A stretch of 64,000 nt of DNA from Ichthyophthirius multifiliis (taxonomy: Eukaryota > Ciliophora > Oligohymenophorea > Hymenostomatida). The position numbers and the translations under genes are program-made. This document shows, piece by piece, positions 12,181 through 25,116 of this stretch; position 1 is the stretch's first letter; each line of letters opens with the position of its first letter. Location: positions 1 to 64,000 of the forward strand of contig NW_004086350.1 of the NCBI RefSeq assembly GCF_000220395.1, in the 5' to 3' direction. Under the pieces are notes generated by a model. It made no database searches. It saw nothing but the letters and a program-made list of their open reading frames with translations, and was not told the origin of the DNA.

Positions 12181-15100
12181 TTTTTTATTTTATTAATTGC
12201 TATTCTTAATATTATGTTTTAATTAGTTTTAATTAATAAATTATTTATTAAAAATGCATTTATATATTATTTTTTACATATTAGTTAATTAAAAATTTTT
12301 AAATGATAATTATAACGTTATTAAAAATATGTTTTAAATTACATTTAAATTTCTATAAAAATATTAATTTAAAAGTGTTTTTTTTTTATAAATATTATAT
12401 TTTTTAATTAATTATTTTAAATACTATTTTTATTAAAAAAAAAATCATTTTTTATATTATTATTATAATCAAAAAATAAATTTTTATTATTAAAAAAAAA
12501 AAAAAATATTAGTTTTTTATATAATTATTTTAGTTATTTTTTTTTTTTCGAGACTATCATTTAAATATAAATAACAATTAATTTTTTCAGTTTTATGTTG
12601 TTAGTATTAATGCTTTTTGATAATTTGATTTATCTAACATTATTATTATTATAAATAACAATAATTATACTTATTAATTATCACATTTTTAATATTTCAT
12701 TTAAATAACTATTTTAAATTAAAGTTTTATTTAATTTTTAAAGGTATTTAAAAAATATATAGTGTTAAGGATAATCCTATAATATCACTAAATTATTGTC
12801 TACATATTGTATTTAAAATATATTATTTTTATTATTTAATTCTTTTTTTAAAAGATTATTTTTAAATATTATATTTAATATTAATTATTTTTCAATTTTA
12901 TAAAGATTTAAAATATTATTTTTTAATTTTTGCTACTTTAATCATAATTTTAAAGTTGATTTTCGCAAAAAATCTAATAATATATTACTCTATAAATTTT
13001 TTTCTTTGTATTTTTAATATATTACTTAATGTAATTTATTTATACAAGAAATTATAAGTAAATAAAAAATTAAGACCTATTTTTTTATATAAAACTGAAA
13101 TTTATTGTTTTTTTATTTCTTTATCAACTAAATGAATTATTCAAATACATCTAAAACAAATTATTAATTATAAATAATATTCATCAATTTTTTAAAAATT
13201 TATTATAATTTTAAAATATTAATTATTAATTACAAGAAAATAATAATTATTAAACTTTAGCATTTAATTTATTAATTTATTTAATATATATTTTATTTAT
13301 ACATTATACAAAATTGAAATATATTATCGCTTAAAGTATTTTGTAAGAACTATAGTGTAATTAAAACATATTTTTAAGACATATATAATAATATTTAGCA
13401 TTTAAAATAATATTATTTTATTATTAATAATTTTTATTAGCAATTAATACATTTTAAATCAATTTAATTTAAAATTTATTTCTTTATAAATTATAATATT
13501 GTTTTTTTTAAAAAAATATATTTTATTCAATTTTTATACTATCTTTAATTTTTCATGTTCTTATGCGTAAATTTACTTTCCTATTTTTAAATTATATAGT
13601 TTAAATAATTCTAAAGAAAAAAAAATTATAAAATTTATAAAATTTAAACATTTTTAAACATATATAATTAAATGTTTATATTATTTTATCCTATAGTTAT
13701 ATAAATATTCATTCATAACAATTATATTTTCTATGACTATTGTATTATAATTTTTTATATTAAGTATTGTTTTAATTATTTTTATATATTAAAATTTTTA
13801 TGTTTATTTATTATTAATATTTTCTTATTTTTAATTTTCAAAATATTTTATTTTAAAAAAGATTCAAAAAAATTATCTTTTAAAATAAAATAATAACAAT
13901 ATTAAATAAAATAAAAAAAATTAATTATATTATAATATAAATTAATATTATAATAATTTTTATTTATATTCATCTTCATTTTTAATTATTTAACTATTTT
14001 AGTTTTTTTTTTATCAGGATATTTAGTTTTTGTATATAGTATAAATACAAATATTATATTTTACAATTTAACATAAAAAAATATTAATAATTCCTTCAGC
14101 TTCTTTATTCCAAATTACTAAAACTATTAATCTTCAAAATAAAACTAAAATAATTAAGTAAAACTTTAAATTTAAAAACAAGTAAACTTATGAAAATTAT
14201 TTAAAAAATAATTGACTTTCATTAAAAGGTAATAATAATTTCATTTTATAAAAAAAAAAAATTATGGAACTTAAAATAAAATATTAAAAATAAGTAAACT
14301 ATATTTTATTTATTATTTTGTATCTGAATTTTATTTATTTAATTATTATTATATTAATTATAGTAAAATTAAATTATTATCTAAATATTATATATAAGAA
14401 ATTTATAATATATTCAATATTGTTATCATTTTTTATTATTAATTTAAATATAATTCAAAATTATATTTTATTTTAATATTAATTTTCAATAATCTAATGT
14501 TATATATTTTGTAAATAAAAACTTTATGAATAATTTTTTATTAACTGTTATAAAAGAATGCATAAATAAGTTTTATTTATTTTATAGATTTTATAATATT
14601 TCCTTATATTTTAGGTATATAATAAATATTTATTTATTAATATTTATTATATTAAATATTAAATATTATATCTTTTTTTTATTATATATATAATTTTTTT
14701 CTTTTTTATATTTAATCTTAATAATGTATATAAATTTAAAATAATATTTATAATAATTACAATATTTTTAATATTTTTTTTTTTGATTTTCATTATTTAA
14801 GTCAAAACAAATAATCTTTTATAATTTATTTACTAAATTTTTAAAAAAGTTTAAGATAAATTTTATGATAATTTAGTCATTTTTTATAAAAAAATATTAT
14901 TTTATATGTAAATTTTCATATATTTCTAAAATAATTTTAATTAAACAATTATAATATTTGCTTTTTATACTCTATTTAAAATTTAATTCCTAATTTTAGT
15001 TTAATGATTTAGAGTTATAAATTACAATTATTTTTGATTATTATGATTTTTAATATTTATTTATTTTATAAATAATTAACCTTATTAATAATAATTAAAA

Positions 15101-15528
15101 TATCTTAAAAATTACACATTTAACATCAGATTTTATATAAATTATTATTATTACAATTCTACACCAGTTATATCCTATATATCATTTAAATCTTTAATTA
15201 TTATAATATATAAAAACTAATAAAAAATTATATTATTATGATTTATTTTTGTTATTATGATACTAATCAATTTTAAGATAAGTATAATTGCGAATAATTT
15301 AAATAATTTTGATAAAAAATATAAAAAAAATACATTTAATTATAATTATTATTATATATAGCTTTATTAATAATTAAAAAGATTTAAATTACTAAAATTA
15401 TAAAAAATCAAATTAATATATATTTTTTTCTAAATAAAATAATACAAAGTTTTATAAACAATTATTTTATTTTTTATATCATAATAATGAATTACAAAAT
15501 AAAAATATTTTTTATTATTAAACTATTA
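12181..15528. other. 3.3-kb gene-poor AT-rich block
   Basis: No recognisable protein on either strand. Small patches near 12540-12620, 12950-13140 and 13540-13590 have slightly more G/C and could be exons of unrecognised genes, but no family motif appears. The block precedes the GC-rich RNA-like island at 15.53 kb. Confidence 0.5.
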
Positions 15529-15757
15529 AGATGAAATCCCCCTTTAATTCATTAAGGTGAAAAAGAGGAAATATTAACTCAGATTTAATCCGAATAGGAT
15601 AAAAGATTCAAGATTAGGATCGAGCCTCCAAGGGCGAGGTTTATGCAGTTCCCACACCCTAGCGAAATCGAGCCAAATAAACTACAAAGTCGATCCGTAT
15701 TAACTACATGCGGCGATCCCAAATGAATAAATTCCTATATGCAATTGCTTAGGTTTT
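15529..15757 (+). ncRNA. Candidate structured non-coding RNA (GC-rich island)
   Basis: From 15621 to 15720, 51 of 100 bases are G/C, while its surroundings are about 10-15% G/C. No frame gives a sensible protein. Possible pairings: GGATCGA (about 15617-15623) with TCGATCC (about 15690-15696) as a 7-bp closing stem around the core, and CCTC/GAGG closing a loop at about 15625-15639. A CCTA/TAGG hairpin containing GCAATTGC (15734-15753) is directly followed by TTTT (15754-15757), resembling an RNA polymerase III terminator on the plus strand. GGCTCGAT occurs twice on the minus strand. In very AT-rich genomes such islands are usually tRNA, snRNA, SRP, RNase P/MRP or similar RNAs. I could not match it to tRNA, 5S, U1-U6 or telomerase RNA from memory. 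Strand is inferred. Confidence 0.6.
15734..15757 (+). terminator. Hairpin plus T4, possible Pol III terminator
   Basis: Short inverted repeat CCTA...TAGG around GCAATTGC, immediately followed by TTTT. This supports plus-strand transcription of the GC-rich island. Confidence 0.4.
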
Positions 15758-16240
15758 ATAAAATAAATTAAATATATTTAAAGATTTTATAAATAGAAAA
15801 ATAATGTTTTTTATAATTAATTAATTTAGTCTATTATAAATATTAATTAATTCATTCTTAATATATAATAAAAATAATAATAATAAATATTTTATTTAAA
15901 TAAAAATAATTTATAATTAATATATATTATAATCTATATTATTTTACATAATATAATTATAATTTGTTATTTATATTTAATAAAAAAAAATATATATTAA
16001 AAGAATGATAAAATAATTATTTTATCTATAATTAATTGTTATTAATAAAATTTGGTAATATATAAAATAATAAACTTTATTCTTCTTAAGAACAAATTTT
16101 ATATATACGTTTTTTTATATGTAGTTAGTTTATATTAAATATATATTTATATTAAAATTATAATTTTATAAATTTAATAGGAAGAAATATAATTTTTTAA
16201 GTATTATAAATATATATTTTAAAATATAATTATTATAATA
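15758..16240. other. Intergenic, upstream of GNAT gene
   Basis: AT-rich with no coding signal. It likely contains the GNAT gene promoter. Confidence 0.5.
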
Positions 16241-16930
16241 ATGGACACTGAAAGAATTATTTATTAAGTTTATGAATAAAAGTATTTAAAAAGTGCTATT
16301 GAATGTATTTTAGATGCAAAACATCCTAATGGATCATTAGAACATGATTTTAAATTTACATAAGAATAAATTTAAAAATCAACCATAAACTTACTTTCAG
16401 ATAAAAATATATATAGAAACACTATAATAGCTTTAGATAAAACAAAGGAAAATCACGTAATAGGGATTGTTATTGGACAAGATTTTACTATTTATTGGCC
16501 TTAAAGATAAATTCCTTAATAAAATTAAAATATTGATATGTTATTTAAGGTAATTAGGAAACTTTTAAATCCTTTTTCAAAATAAAATTATAGTTTTGGA
16601 GAATTTTCGATTTCATCTTCTTTATGTGTTAGAAGAGAATATTAAAAAAATAATATTGGTACTATGATTTTAGATTATTAGAGAAAACATATTTTTGATT
16701 TAGGCTATAAATTAACAACCGGAATTGTTTATAATAAAATATCTCTTAAGATTTTTAAAAATTTAGGTTATAAAATCTTAAATTAACTTAATATTGAGGA
16801 GGTTTATTAGTTAGATTAAAATTTATAATAATATCATAAATAAGATATTTATTTCATGGGTTGCTTTAATCCTTATAAATAAGATAATTTTGAGTATTTA
16901 AGTTAACAAAATTTTGTTTCAAACTTATGA
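16241..16930 (+). CDS. GNAT-family N-acetyltransferase, 229 aa
   Basis: Single-exon gene of 230 codons including TGA 16928-16930. It begins MDTERIIYQVYEQKY at 16241. The GNAT fold is suggested by HVIGIVIGQD (beta strand before motif A), LCVRREYQKNNIGTMILDY (R/Q-x-x-G-x-G/A-type acetyl-CoA loop followed by helix), and TGIVYNKISLKIFKNLGYKI (the N-x-x-x-x-x-F/Y-x-x-G-Y/F motif B ending). The order and spacing agree with arylalkylamine- or polyamine-type GNATs rather than with histone acetyltransferases. The substrate cannot be deduced. There is no signal peptide or membrane span. About one tenth of codons are TAA/TAG read as Gln. Confidence 0.8.
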
Positions 16931-17467
16931 ATAAAAAAAAAAAAAAAAATTGTATTTGTTTTATCATTATTACTATTATAATTATTTTAATAATAATTTC
17001 ATTATTTTTATTAATTTAATAGTTTAAATTAATATTATTTTATGTATAAAATATTATTATAATTATATATATATATATATAAGATAAATTTAAAATCATT
17101 TTATTAAATATAAAAAACTATAAAATTTAAATTTTTAAATATTTATAAAAAATAAATTATATATTAATGCATATTTATATTATTTGTATTTTTTTCTTCT
17201 ATTTAGAAAATAAAGTTTTTATATTATAAATAAAGAATATTTGTTTATTTTTTATATATTTAAAATAAAAAAAATTAATTAAAATAAAATATATATAAAA
17301 TTAAATTGTTTTAAAAAATCAATAAAAATTATCAATTTTAATATAAGAAAAAATAATTTAATATAAATAAAATTTAATAAACATTAATATCAAAAATATA
17401 ATTCTTTGAATTTTTTTTCATCTTTTTTAATATAAAATAAATAAAAAAATAAAAATATTATAGGAAT
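16931..17467. other. Convergent intergenic region
   Basis: AT-rich sequence between the plus-strand GNAT stop and the stop of the minus-strand SDGRD-repeat gene. No features beyond short (AT)n near 17060. Confidence 0.5.
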
Positions 17468-18059
17468 TCAAAAAAAAAAAAATATACTTTAAATTCTTTT
17501 TTAAATCTCTTTTTCTACATATTATTAAAATGGTTTTGAAACTTTTTTCGGTTTACTCATTTTATAGGTCCATTCCCTTTATCTTCTAAATAAATTATTA
17601 TCGTATGTAATTATTTGATCTGGATATTAAAATTAATTTGTAGTTCTTAACATATTTTTAAATTTTAAATTATTATTTTCTCCACTACTCATTAATCCTC
17701 CTGAGTTAATTAATATATATTTATCTCTACCCGAACCATCTGATATATAATGAATTGTCTTTTAATTTGAACATGGTTTAAAAACTCTAGGACCATCAGA
17801 TTATCTTAAATATCTTCCTATAAATAATTTATTTTTAGAATTAATTTAATATAATAAACCTGTTGTAGGATATCCTGTTTATGGACGCGATTTAACTATT
17901 CCACCACTATCAGTAAGTATATAACCGTCTCTTCCTTTAATTTATATTTAATTATTAAATAATATAAATTTTTATTTTCTATTATATTTATTAGATTATA
18001 CCTGTGCCGTCAGATTAATAAAACTATGATTTGGGGTTTATTTATACACACCTAGACAT
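17468..18059 (-). CDS. Protein with two SDG(S/T)GRD-x-YI repeats
   Basis: Starts MSRCVQINPKSQFYQ at 18059. One phase-1 intron (17935-18001) falls inside the first motif; splicing gives SDGTGRDGYILTDSGG. A second copy about 60 residues later reads SDGSGRDKYILINSGG. Between them is PQTGYPTTGLLY and GRYLRQSDGPRVFKP. The C-terminal third is basic (FRRQREWTYKMSKPKK) and ends at a TGA at 17470-17468 after a run of 13 T. No catalytic motif, signal peptide or membrane span. I do not recognise a named family; similar SDGxGRDxYI motifs occur in protist proteins of unknown, possibly cytoskeletal or ciliary, function, but that is from memory and weak. Confidence 0.7.
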
Positions 18060-18179
18060 TTTTATAGTGGTTTTATTTTTATGTGTACTATTAAATTTTT
18101 ATTTTATTTAATTTAAACTATATTAAAAATAAATTTTTTATATTGTTTATTTTAATTTTTCATATAAAAAAATGAAAAT

Positions 18180-18223
18180 ATTTTCATTTAAAGGATAAAT
18201 ATATATATATATGTATATATATT

Positions 18224-18259
<36 letters not shown>

Positions 18260-18270
18260 ATATAATTATA
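18180..18270. repeat. AT dinucleotide-rich tract
   Basis: Interrupted (AT)n in the divergent space between the minus-strand gene starting at 18059 and the plus-strand gene starting at 18327. Confidence 0.8.
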
Positions 18271-18326
18271 TAAAACAATCTATAAATATTAATATTTATA
18301 TTTTTTATTATTTTTCATAAAAAGAA

Positions 18327-19004
18327 ATGTGTTAAAATTTAAAATTATAAGTTAGAATATTATTGAGTTCAATAAAATAAATAATAAATAAAATTCCAAA
18401 AGATAAGCAAGACAAAAATGCTTTATAACTTCAATAATTAATAAAAAAATATGATCCTGAAAATACCAATGATTTATTAAAACTTTAAAAAGATTTATAA
18501 TATAAAATTAATTTCTTTAAACTAGCTTATCCATAAATTACACCAGATGAATCTCTATAAAAATCTGACGAATAAGATTTACCATAATTAAATAAAATCA
18601 ATGAAAGAAATAATTAAATTAATTAATAAAAATAATAATAATAAGAATAATTTGAAAAATCAGGTTTTTTTTTTAGTGAAAAAAAAATTTTTCAATAATA
18701 AAAAAATAAAATATAAAAAGGAAAATATATAATGAAAGATGGAGAAATGATAAAAGGAGAAAGTGATAAAAGAGAAACTGTAGATTGGTCTAATTGGTTT
18801 GCTGGAAATGTAGATCCTGAGGATTTGAAAAAACATAAAGAACTTTTAGATAGAATGCATTTTGGCGGACCGATTTGGGAAGGAAAAGGAAAACCAAAAA
18901 GTATTATAGATGATGAAAATCCAGTATATGCGGAAGGTGTAAAAGAAGAAAATCCTAGTTTTAAAAATCCGAAAAAAATAGAATATGAGAATGTTAAAAG
19001 GTGA
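18327..19004 (+). CDS. Unrecognised 225-aa protein, LYR-like N terminus
   Basis: A continuous 226-codon frame in the ciliate code from ATG 18327 to TGA 19002-19004; in the standard code only the last 90 codons look open. The N-terminal third (VRILLSSIKQIINKIPKDKQ, then about 40 residues to INFFKLAYPQITPDE) has the helical pattern of small mitochondrial LYR-type assembly factors, but the canonical L-Y-R is not present, so this is only a resemblance. The middle is poly-Q. The C-terminal part is well conserved-looking and Trp-rich: VDWSNWFAGNVDPEDLKKHK, RMHFGGPIWEGKGKPK. It is more G/C-rich than its surroundings, as expected for a constrained domain. Function unknown. Confidence 0.75.
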
Positions 19005-20189
19005 TTATTATTTATTGAAAATATTTTAAAAATAATATATTTATATAATATATAACTAAAAAAATGACTAAATTAATTACTTAAAAAAAATCAATATATA
19101 TAAAAAAAAGCTTTATTAAAATTCATAAATTAAAAATATTAAGTAAAAAATGTAGTTTTACAAAAATAATATGAAAAAAATAGTTAATATAAAAATTTAG
19201 ATAAAATATGGTATTATAATATATATTGATTATCTGAACTTTTTAGTATTTTATAAAAAATAAAAGTGTTAATAGAAATAATAATATACTATTTATTAAA
19301 TTAAAAAAATGTTTAATTGGTTTATTTTTATTGGGTAAAATAATACAATGAAAAGATATAATGGTATAAAATAAATTATAATAAAGAAATAAAAATTTTA
19401 TTATATTTATAAAATAAAAAAAGAAAAAGAGAAAACAAAATATAATAATTTTTAAATAAAAAAAATAAAAAAAATAATAAAATATAAAATTTATAAAATA
19501 ATAAGATAAATATATAAAGAATAAATTTGATAATTAAAAAAAATTTAAAAATAAAATATTTATATATTTTATATATTTATATATTTTAAATATTTATTTA
19601 TATATTTATATATTTTTATATTTATATTTATATTTTATTTATATTTTATTTATATTTTATTTAAATTATAAAAAATATTAATTACATAATTTTAAATAAT
19701 TTTTCATTTTAATTTTAAATATTTTTTATATATTATGATAACATTAAATTTTATTTTCTTTAAATAAATATTTTTTTTTTCTAAATTTTATTAATATTTT
19801 ATATATATTTTATTTATATGTTTATCTTTTTTACATTTTTTTTTTTTGATATACATGATTTATTCATTATATAATTTATATATATATAAAATATTAATTA
19901 AATTAAATAATTATTAAAAAAGATAAAAAAGAGATTAAAAAGATTTACTTATCTAAATCTTTTTTAAATAAATTTATTGAATTTTTATAAATATTATTTT
20001 ATTTTAAATAAATATTTATATTAAAATATTAAAAAAAAAAAAATATAAAATATTTTTTTTTTTAAATAAAAAAAAAATTACTTATTGATATTGTAAAAAT
20101 ATATAATAAATATAATATTTTTAATTACATAATAATTAATATTTTAATAAATATATATATATATATATAATAATATTTTTTATTTTTTT
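19005..20189. other. Convergent AT-rich spacer
   Basis: Between two convergent stops. Long A/T runs and TATTTATATT-type repeats near 19560-19660. No coding signal. Confidence 0.6.
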
Positions 20190-21408
20190 TCAAAATAATT
20201 ATGTATTTATAGAGTTAGAATTATTAGTAAAATTCTCGAAATTTAAATTAAATAAATTTAATGATTTTTATGATGATTATTTTTAATCTGGCTTTTATTT
20301 TTTTTATAATTTTTCTTAAAGATTTTTCATTTTTTCTTAGATTTTTTTTTTTTAAGAACCTTCTTCATATTAAAATGCTAATTCTTATTTTTTTTAAGAA
20401 ATGCAATTATTTTATTAAATATTTTCTTTGAAAAATATTTTTTCTTAAATATTCTATATTTCTATTTTTAACTAAATAAATATTAAAGAAAATAAAAAAA
20501 CAATTTAAAAATTATTTTATTAAATTAAAATAAATAAAACTTTTCAAAATTACCTCATTATTTTAAAATTAAAGATTTTAAATATTATTTAATAAAAGTT
20601 TAAATTTTTCTTATTTTTAAAAAATCTTTTATAATAAATAACCTTCTTTTGTTTTCTATTCATCATTTTTTTCGTTATTAAATATATCTTTTTATATTTA
20701 AACCCAACTTTAAACTAAATTAGGTATTTTTTTATATTTTCCATTAAAAAAACCTTAAAAAATATCGAAAATAGACTAAAAGTCAACAACATTTTTTTTT
20801 TTTTATTCATAAAGGTCATTATATTATTTTTATAATTCCTAATATTAATTAAATATTTATTATTTTTCCTCTAAAAGAATGTTATTATCATTTTAAAGAT
20901 TAAAAATTTTATTCTAATTAACATTTTATAATAAAAAATCTTATATTTTCTCCAAAGTATTCTCTATTTTTTAATATTTATCCTCCGAAATTTCATTATT
21001 ATCTATCTATTAAAAAATCTAATCATCAGGTTAACCTATAGAAGAAATTTAATATAAAAAAGTACAATTTTAATAATTTTATTGTAATTTCTTTTCCAAA
21101 AAAATTTATTTTTTCATATTATTAAATAAAAAAATTCATGTTTTCAATTTCTTTTTAAAAGAAATTCATATTTGCATCATATTTAATTTATAATGTATGA
21201 TATTATGCAGCTTCTTTTTCACAATTTTAAAATAAGCTTTTATATTCGAAAATTTGTTTTTCTAAAGATGTTATTTTTTATATATGTCTTTAATTATTTT
21301 CATAAATTTAATTTTCTTTTTCTTATATTAATATATTTTTTTCCTTTAAATATATAAATAGTATAAAATTAAAAAAAAAAATATATATATAAATATAATA
21401 ATAAAAAT

Positions 21409-21460
<52 letters not shown>

Positions 21461-24021
21461 TTATTTATATATTTTTTACTTAAATTTAATTATTTTTTGT
21501 TTCTAATTATTTCGTAAATTTCTCTACTATATTTATTTTTTCATTTTCATTTTTAGATATTGATTTTTCTAATATAGATTATTTTTATATTAAATCTTCA
21601 TTTTATTTATTTAATTATTAAAATTCATATTATCTAGTATTGGCCGTTTATAACATATTGTTTAATTATTATTCTTTTTCTTTTAAATATTTCTCTTTTT
21701 CGTCAAAAAGTAAGTCCATAGAGTTCAATTTAGTTTAAAGATTTGAAATTTCTTTTATTTTTTTTTAAAGATCTTCTATCAAATTTTCTTGATTTTCTAT
21801 TTAGTATTATTTTTAGTTTATATTATTTTCTAAAAGTTTGTTTTAATCCATTAATGAATGTATTTTTTACTCATAAGAGTATAATTCACTTAGTTTAATT
21901 TAAATAAGTTTTTCTTGAGGATATTAATGTTCTTCTTCTTATTTTTTTGATTTGTTCTTATTGTTATTGTTTATTGGAGATTATTAACTTTTTTGTTAAA
22001 ATTATTATTATATTTTTTATATTTATAAATTTTGGGTAGGTTATATTAATTATGTTGGTTATTATATTATAGCTTAATTAGGTTAGTAATTAGAAAGATC
22101 TTCATTAAATTACTATTATTATTGAAGTTATATTAAAGGAATTTATTATTTATTTAAAAATTATTGTTCATTTATATACAATTATTAATTTTCTATTTTT
22201 TATTATTATTATTATTATTATTCATTAATGTATAATTATTATTCATTAATATACTGTTTCTCATTTATATATTATTAGTCATATATATATTATTAATTAT
22301 TTATAAATTATTTTTATTTCTATTATTATTATTATTCGTTTAATTTTTATTATTATTAATCTTTATTTATATATTAATTTTATTAATCTATAATATATTA
22401 TTATTATTATTTATTTTTAAATTAATCTTATTCATTTGCAATTTAATTGCTATTATTAAATTAATCATTCATTTATTATTTTTAATTAACTAATTATTAT
22501 TAGTCGTCAATTTATATTTTTTATCCAATTATTTTATTATTAAAATTCTATTATATATTATTTATTTGCTAATTTTCTTATAGTTATTATTATTATATAA
22601 TATATTGTTATTGTTCTTATATTTATTATTATTATATTAAATCTTATTAATCATTTATTACAAAAGAATAATTTTATTAAAATTATGGTAGTTATATACT
22701 ATTATTTTTTTAAATATATTCTTCATTATTTTCGAAATCTTATTATTATTAATTATTATTTTAAAAATTTTCATTATAATAATTAGTAATAGCTTAATCA
22801 TTATTTTTTTCTTAGTTTTCATCATATTCTTAATCCTAAATTATAAGATTTTCTTCATTTTTTTATGAATTTTAACTTTGTTCTTCCAATTAATATTCTT
22901 CTTCTTAAATTTGATGAATTAAATATGTATTATTATTTTCTTGAAAATTGTACTTTTTTTATTCAATATTATTATTTTTGATACTTTAAATATAATCAAG
23001 TAAGGAATTGTTTTAATTTTTTAAATTAATTTTTTCTTATTAATTTAAATTTAAATTTTCGATAGCTTTTTAAACTTAAAATTATAATTATTTTTCTAAT
23101 TCAATAATTTTAGATTCGTAAGTTTTTACTTAATTTTCAAAGAAAATTATTTTTTCATTATTTCTTTAAATTAAATTCTTTAAATGCTAATTTTCAACAT
23201 AAAAATCTATATTAATGCTTTTGTTTTTTTATAAAAACATACCATAGCCGCATTCTAATAGTTTTTTTTCTAGTTCCTATTTTAAAATATTAATATAAAT
23301 TCTTTATTCTTCTGAATTTAAAATTTCTTTTCTTAAACATTCCTATTTTGTTAATAAATATAAATAAAAATATAAATATAAATATAAATATAATATAAAT
23401 ATAAATATAAATATAAATATAAATATATATATATATATATTTATAATTTTTATTAAATTTATATTTTTTATATTTAAATTTTATAATTTTATATATAAAT
23501 TTACTTCTTATTATTAAATTTATTTTCTTAATTTTTTATTTATTTCAACTAAATTTTACATATCTAAATAATCCTCTATTTTTGAAGAGCTAGTATTTTA
23601 GTATGTTTTTTATTTTTATTATATGTTATTTTATTGTTTTTATATTTTTCTGTCATTTAGAGATTTACTACTTGATGATTATTCTGTATTATTTTATGTT
23701 TTTTCTACTTTTATTATTTATTCTTATTTTTAATTTGGTTTTTGATTTTGTGTTATTTATATAAGATGTTTTTTTATTTAAGATGATTATTATTTATCTG
23801 AAAATTCTTTTTTTTAAGAATATAATTGTGTTTAAGGTGTGTATATTTAATATTTTTTAGGTGTTTGGTTTATATTTCTTTCTGAATTCGTTTCACTTGG
23901 AGGCATTTCAAAACCTTCGATTTCATATATCTATTTTTTTATAAATATTTATAAATGTATTATTTTTAACATCATTATGAAAAGATCTGTGTTTATCTAA
24001 TGGATAATTATTATTATTCAT
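20190..24021 (-). CDS. Long Q/N-rich coiled-coil protein
   Basis: Start at 24021: MNNNNYPLDKHRSFHND, then a 39-nt intron, then IYEIEGFEMPPSETNSER. The reading continues Q-, K- and S-rich (SSSSKSLNDRK, SSSKIEDYLDMQNLVEINKK) into kilobases dominated by Gln, Asn, Lys, Glu and Leu with heptad-like spacing. The C-terminal exon reads ELAFQYEEGSQKKK and ends NSNSINTQLF at TGA 20192-20190. Further introns very probably lie at about 21349-21480 and 23345-23500, both filled with (AT)n or TAAATA repeats. The 22.1-22.7 kb part is a TTA/ATT trinucleotide field coding poly-Asn or poly-Gln. It could be a structural, centrosomal or basal-body type protein, but no domain supports that. Internal exon limits are approximate and it might be two genes. 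Confidence 0.55.
21361..21466. repeat. (AT)n, probable intron of coiled-coil gene
   Basis: Long alternating AT tract interrupting coiled-coil coding sequence on the minus strand. Confidence 0.75.
23352..23445. repeat. (ATAAAT)n and (AT)n tract, probable intron
   Basis: Imperfect hexanucleotide ATAAAT/TATAAA repeats followed by (AT)n, flanked by coiled-coil coding sequence on the minus strand. Confidence 0.7.
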
Positions 24022-24487
24022 ATTTTTTTGATTTTTAAATTAAATTTTTATAATTAATATATTTTTATTTTTTTTATTTTTTTCGTATTTTTATTTATTT
24101 GTTTTATTTTTTTTGATTTGTTGCAAAATTATAAATGTATATATTTTTTATATTGCTAATTATAAATATAAATGAATATATGGAATATTTTTGAATATAT
24201 TAATTCTTTACTATAATAATTTTAATTTAAACTATTAATATAATAAAAAAATACTTAAAAAATAGTAAAATCATTATTTTTTTAAAACATAAAAATAAAA
24301 TAAAAAAATTTAAATTTTTAAAAGATATAAATTAAAAAAAGTAAAAAAACAATATATATATACATATATAATAAATATAATAATATAAAAAATTTATTAA
24401 TTTTTTTTTTATAAAAAAAAAAAAAAAAGTTATTTTTTTTTTTTTTTTAATTTATTTTAAAAATAAATAAATAACAAATAAAAAAAA
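24022..24487. other. Intergenic AT-rich stretch
   Basis: Poly-A/poly-T runs; no coding signal. It should include the promoter of the coiled-coil gene starting at 24021. Confidence 0.5.
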
Positions 24488-25052
24488 TCATTTCTTTTAA
24501 ATTTTCTAATTTTTTTGTTTTTTATTTTCAACCCAATCTAAGGGATTTCTAATATAGTGCAACATAATGTTATTTTTATAATTTATAAATGATTTTTTAT
24601 TAATCATATTACCTTTAATAAGATTTCTTAAATATCTTTCTTTTAAATACCATTTCATAAATTTTTTAAAAACATTCAATTTCTCATCTTAACTTTAAAC
24701 TAAAATATGCTTTAATGTTTTGAAACCTGAAATAATTTCTATTTAAGACAAAAAAAAGATTTTTGAATCTTCATATAGTTTTTAAACTTCATCTTTATTT
24801 TTTTATTTATAAATTTTTTAGATTATTTATTAAACGTCATTTTAAAATTCTTAACTAACAAAACTTCTTATGACTTATCTAGTTATATATCTACAAGCAT
24901 TTTTATCATTATTAATTTTTTTACACATTTTAAATTAATATTTACTAATTTAGAAGACATTATTATTACTATTTTCATTTTTTTTAATTTCTATATTCTA
25001 TTCTTTTTATAAAAAAGTATTTACTAAAGTTTTGTATTTTTATTATTATAAA

Positions 25053-25116
<64 letters not shown>

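Noticed and set aside
15529-15757. tRNA, 5S rRNA, spliceosomal snRNA or telomerase RNA at the GC island
   Set aside because: No cloverleaf or GGTTCGAATCC-type B box, no 5S internal control region, no recognisable U1-U6 motifs, and no CAACCCCAA-type telomere template.
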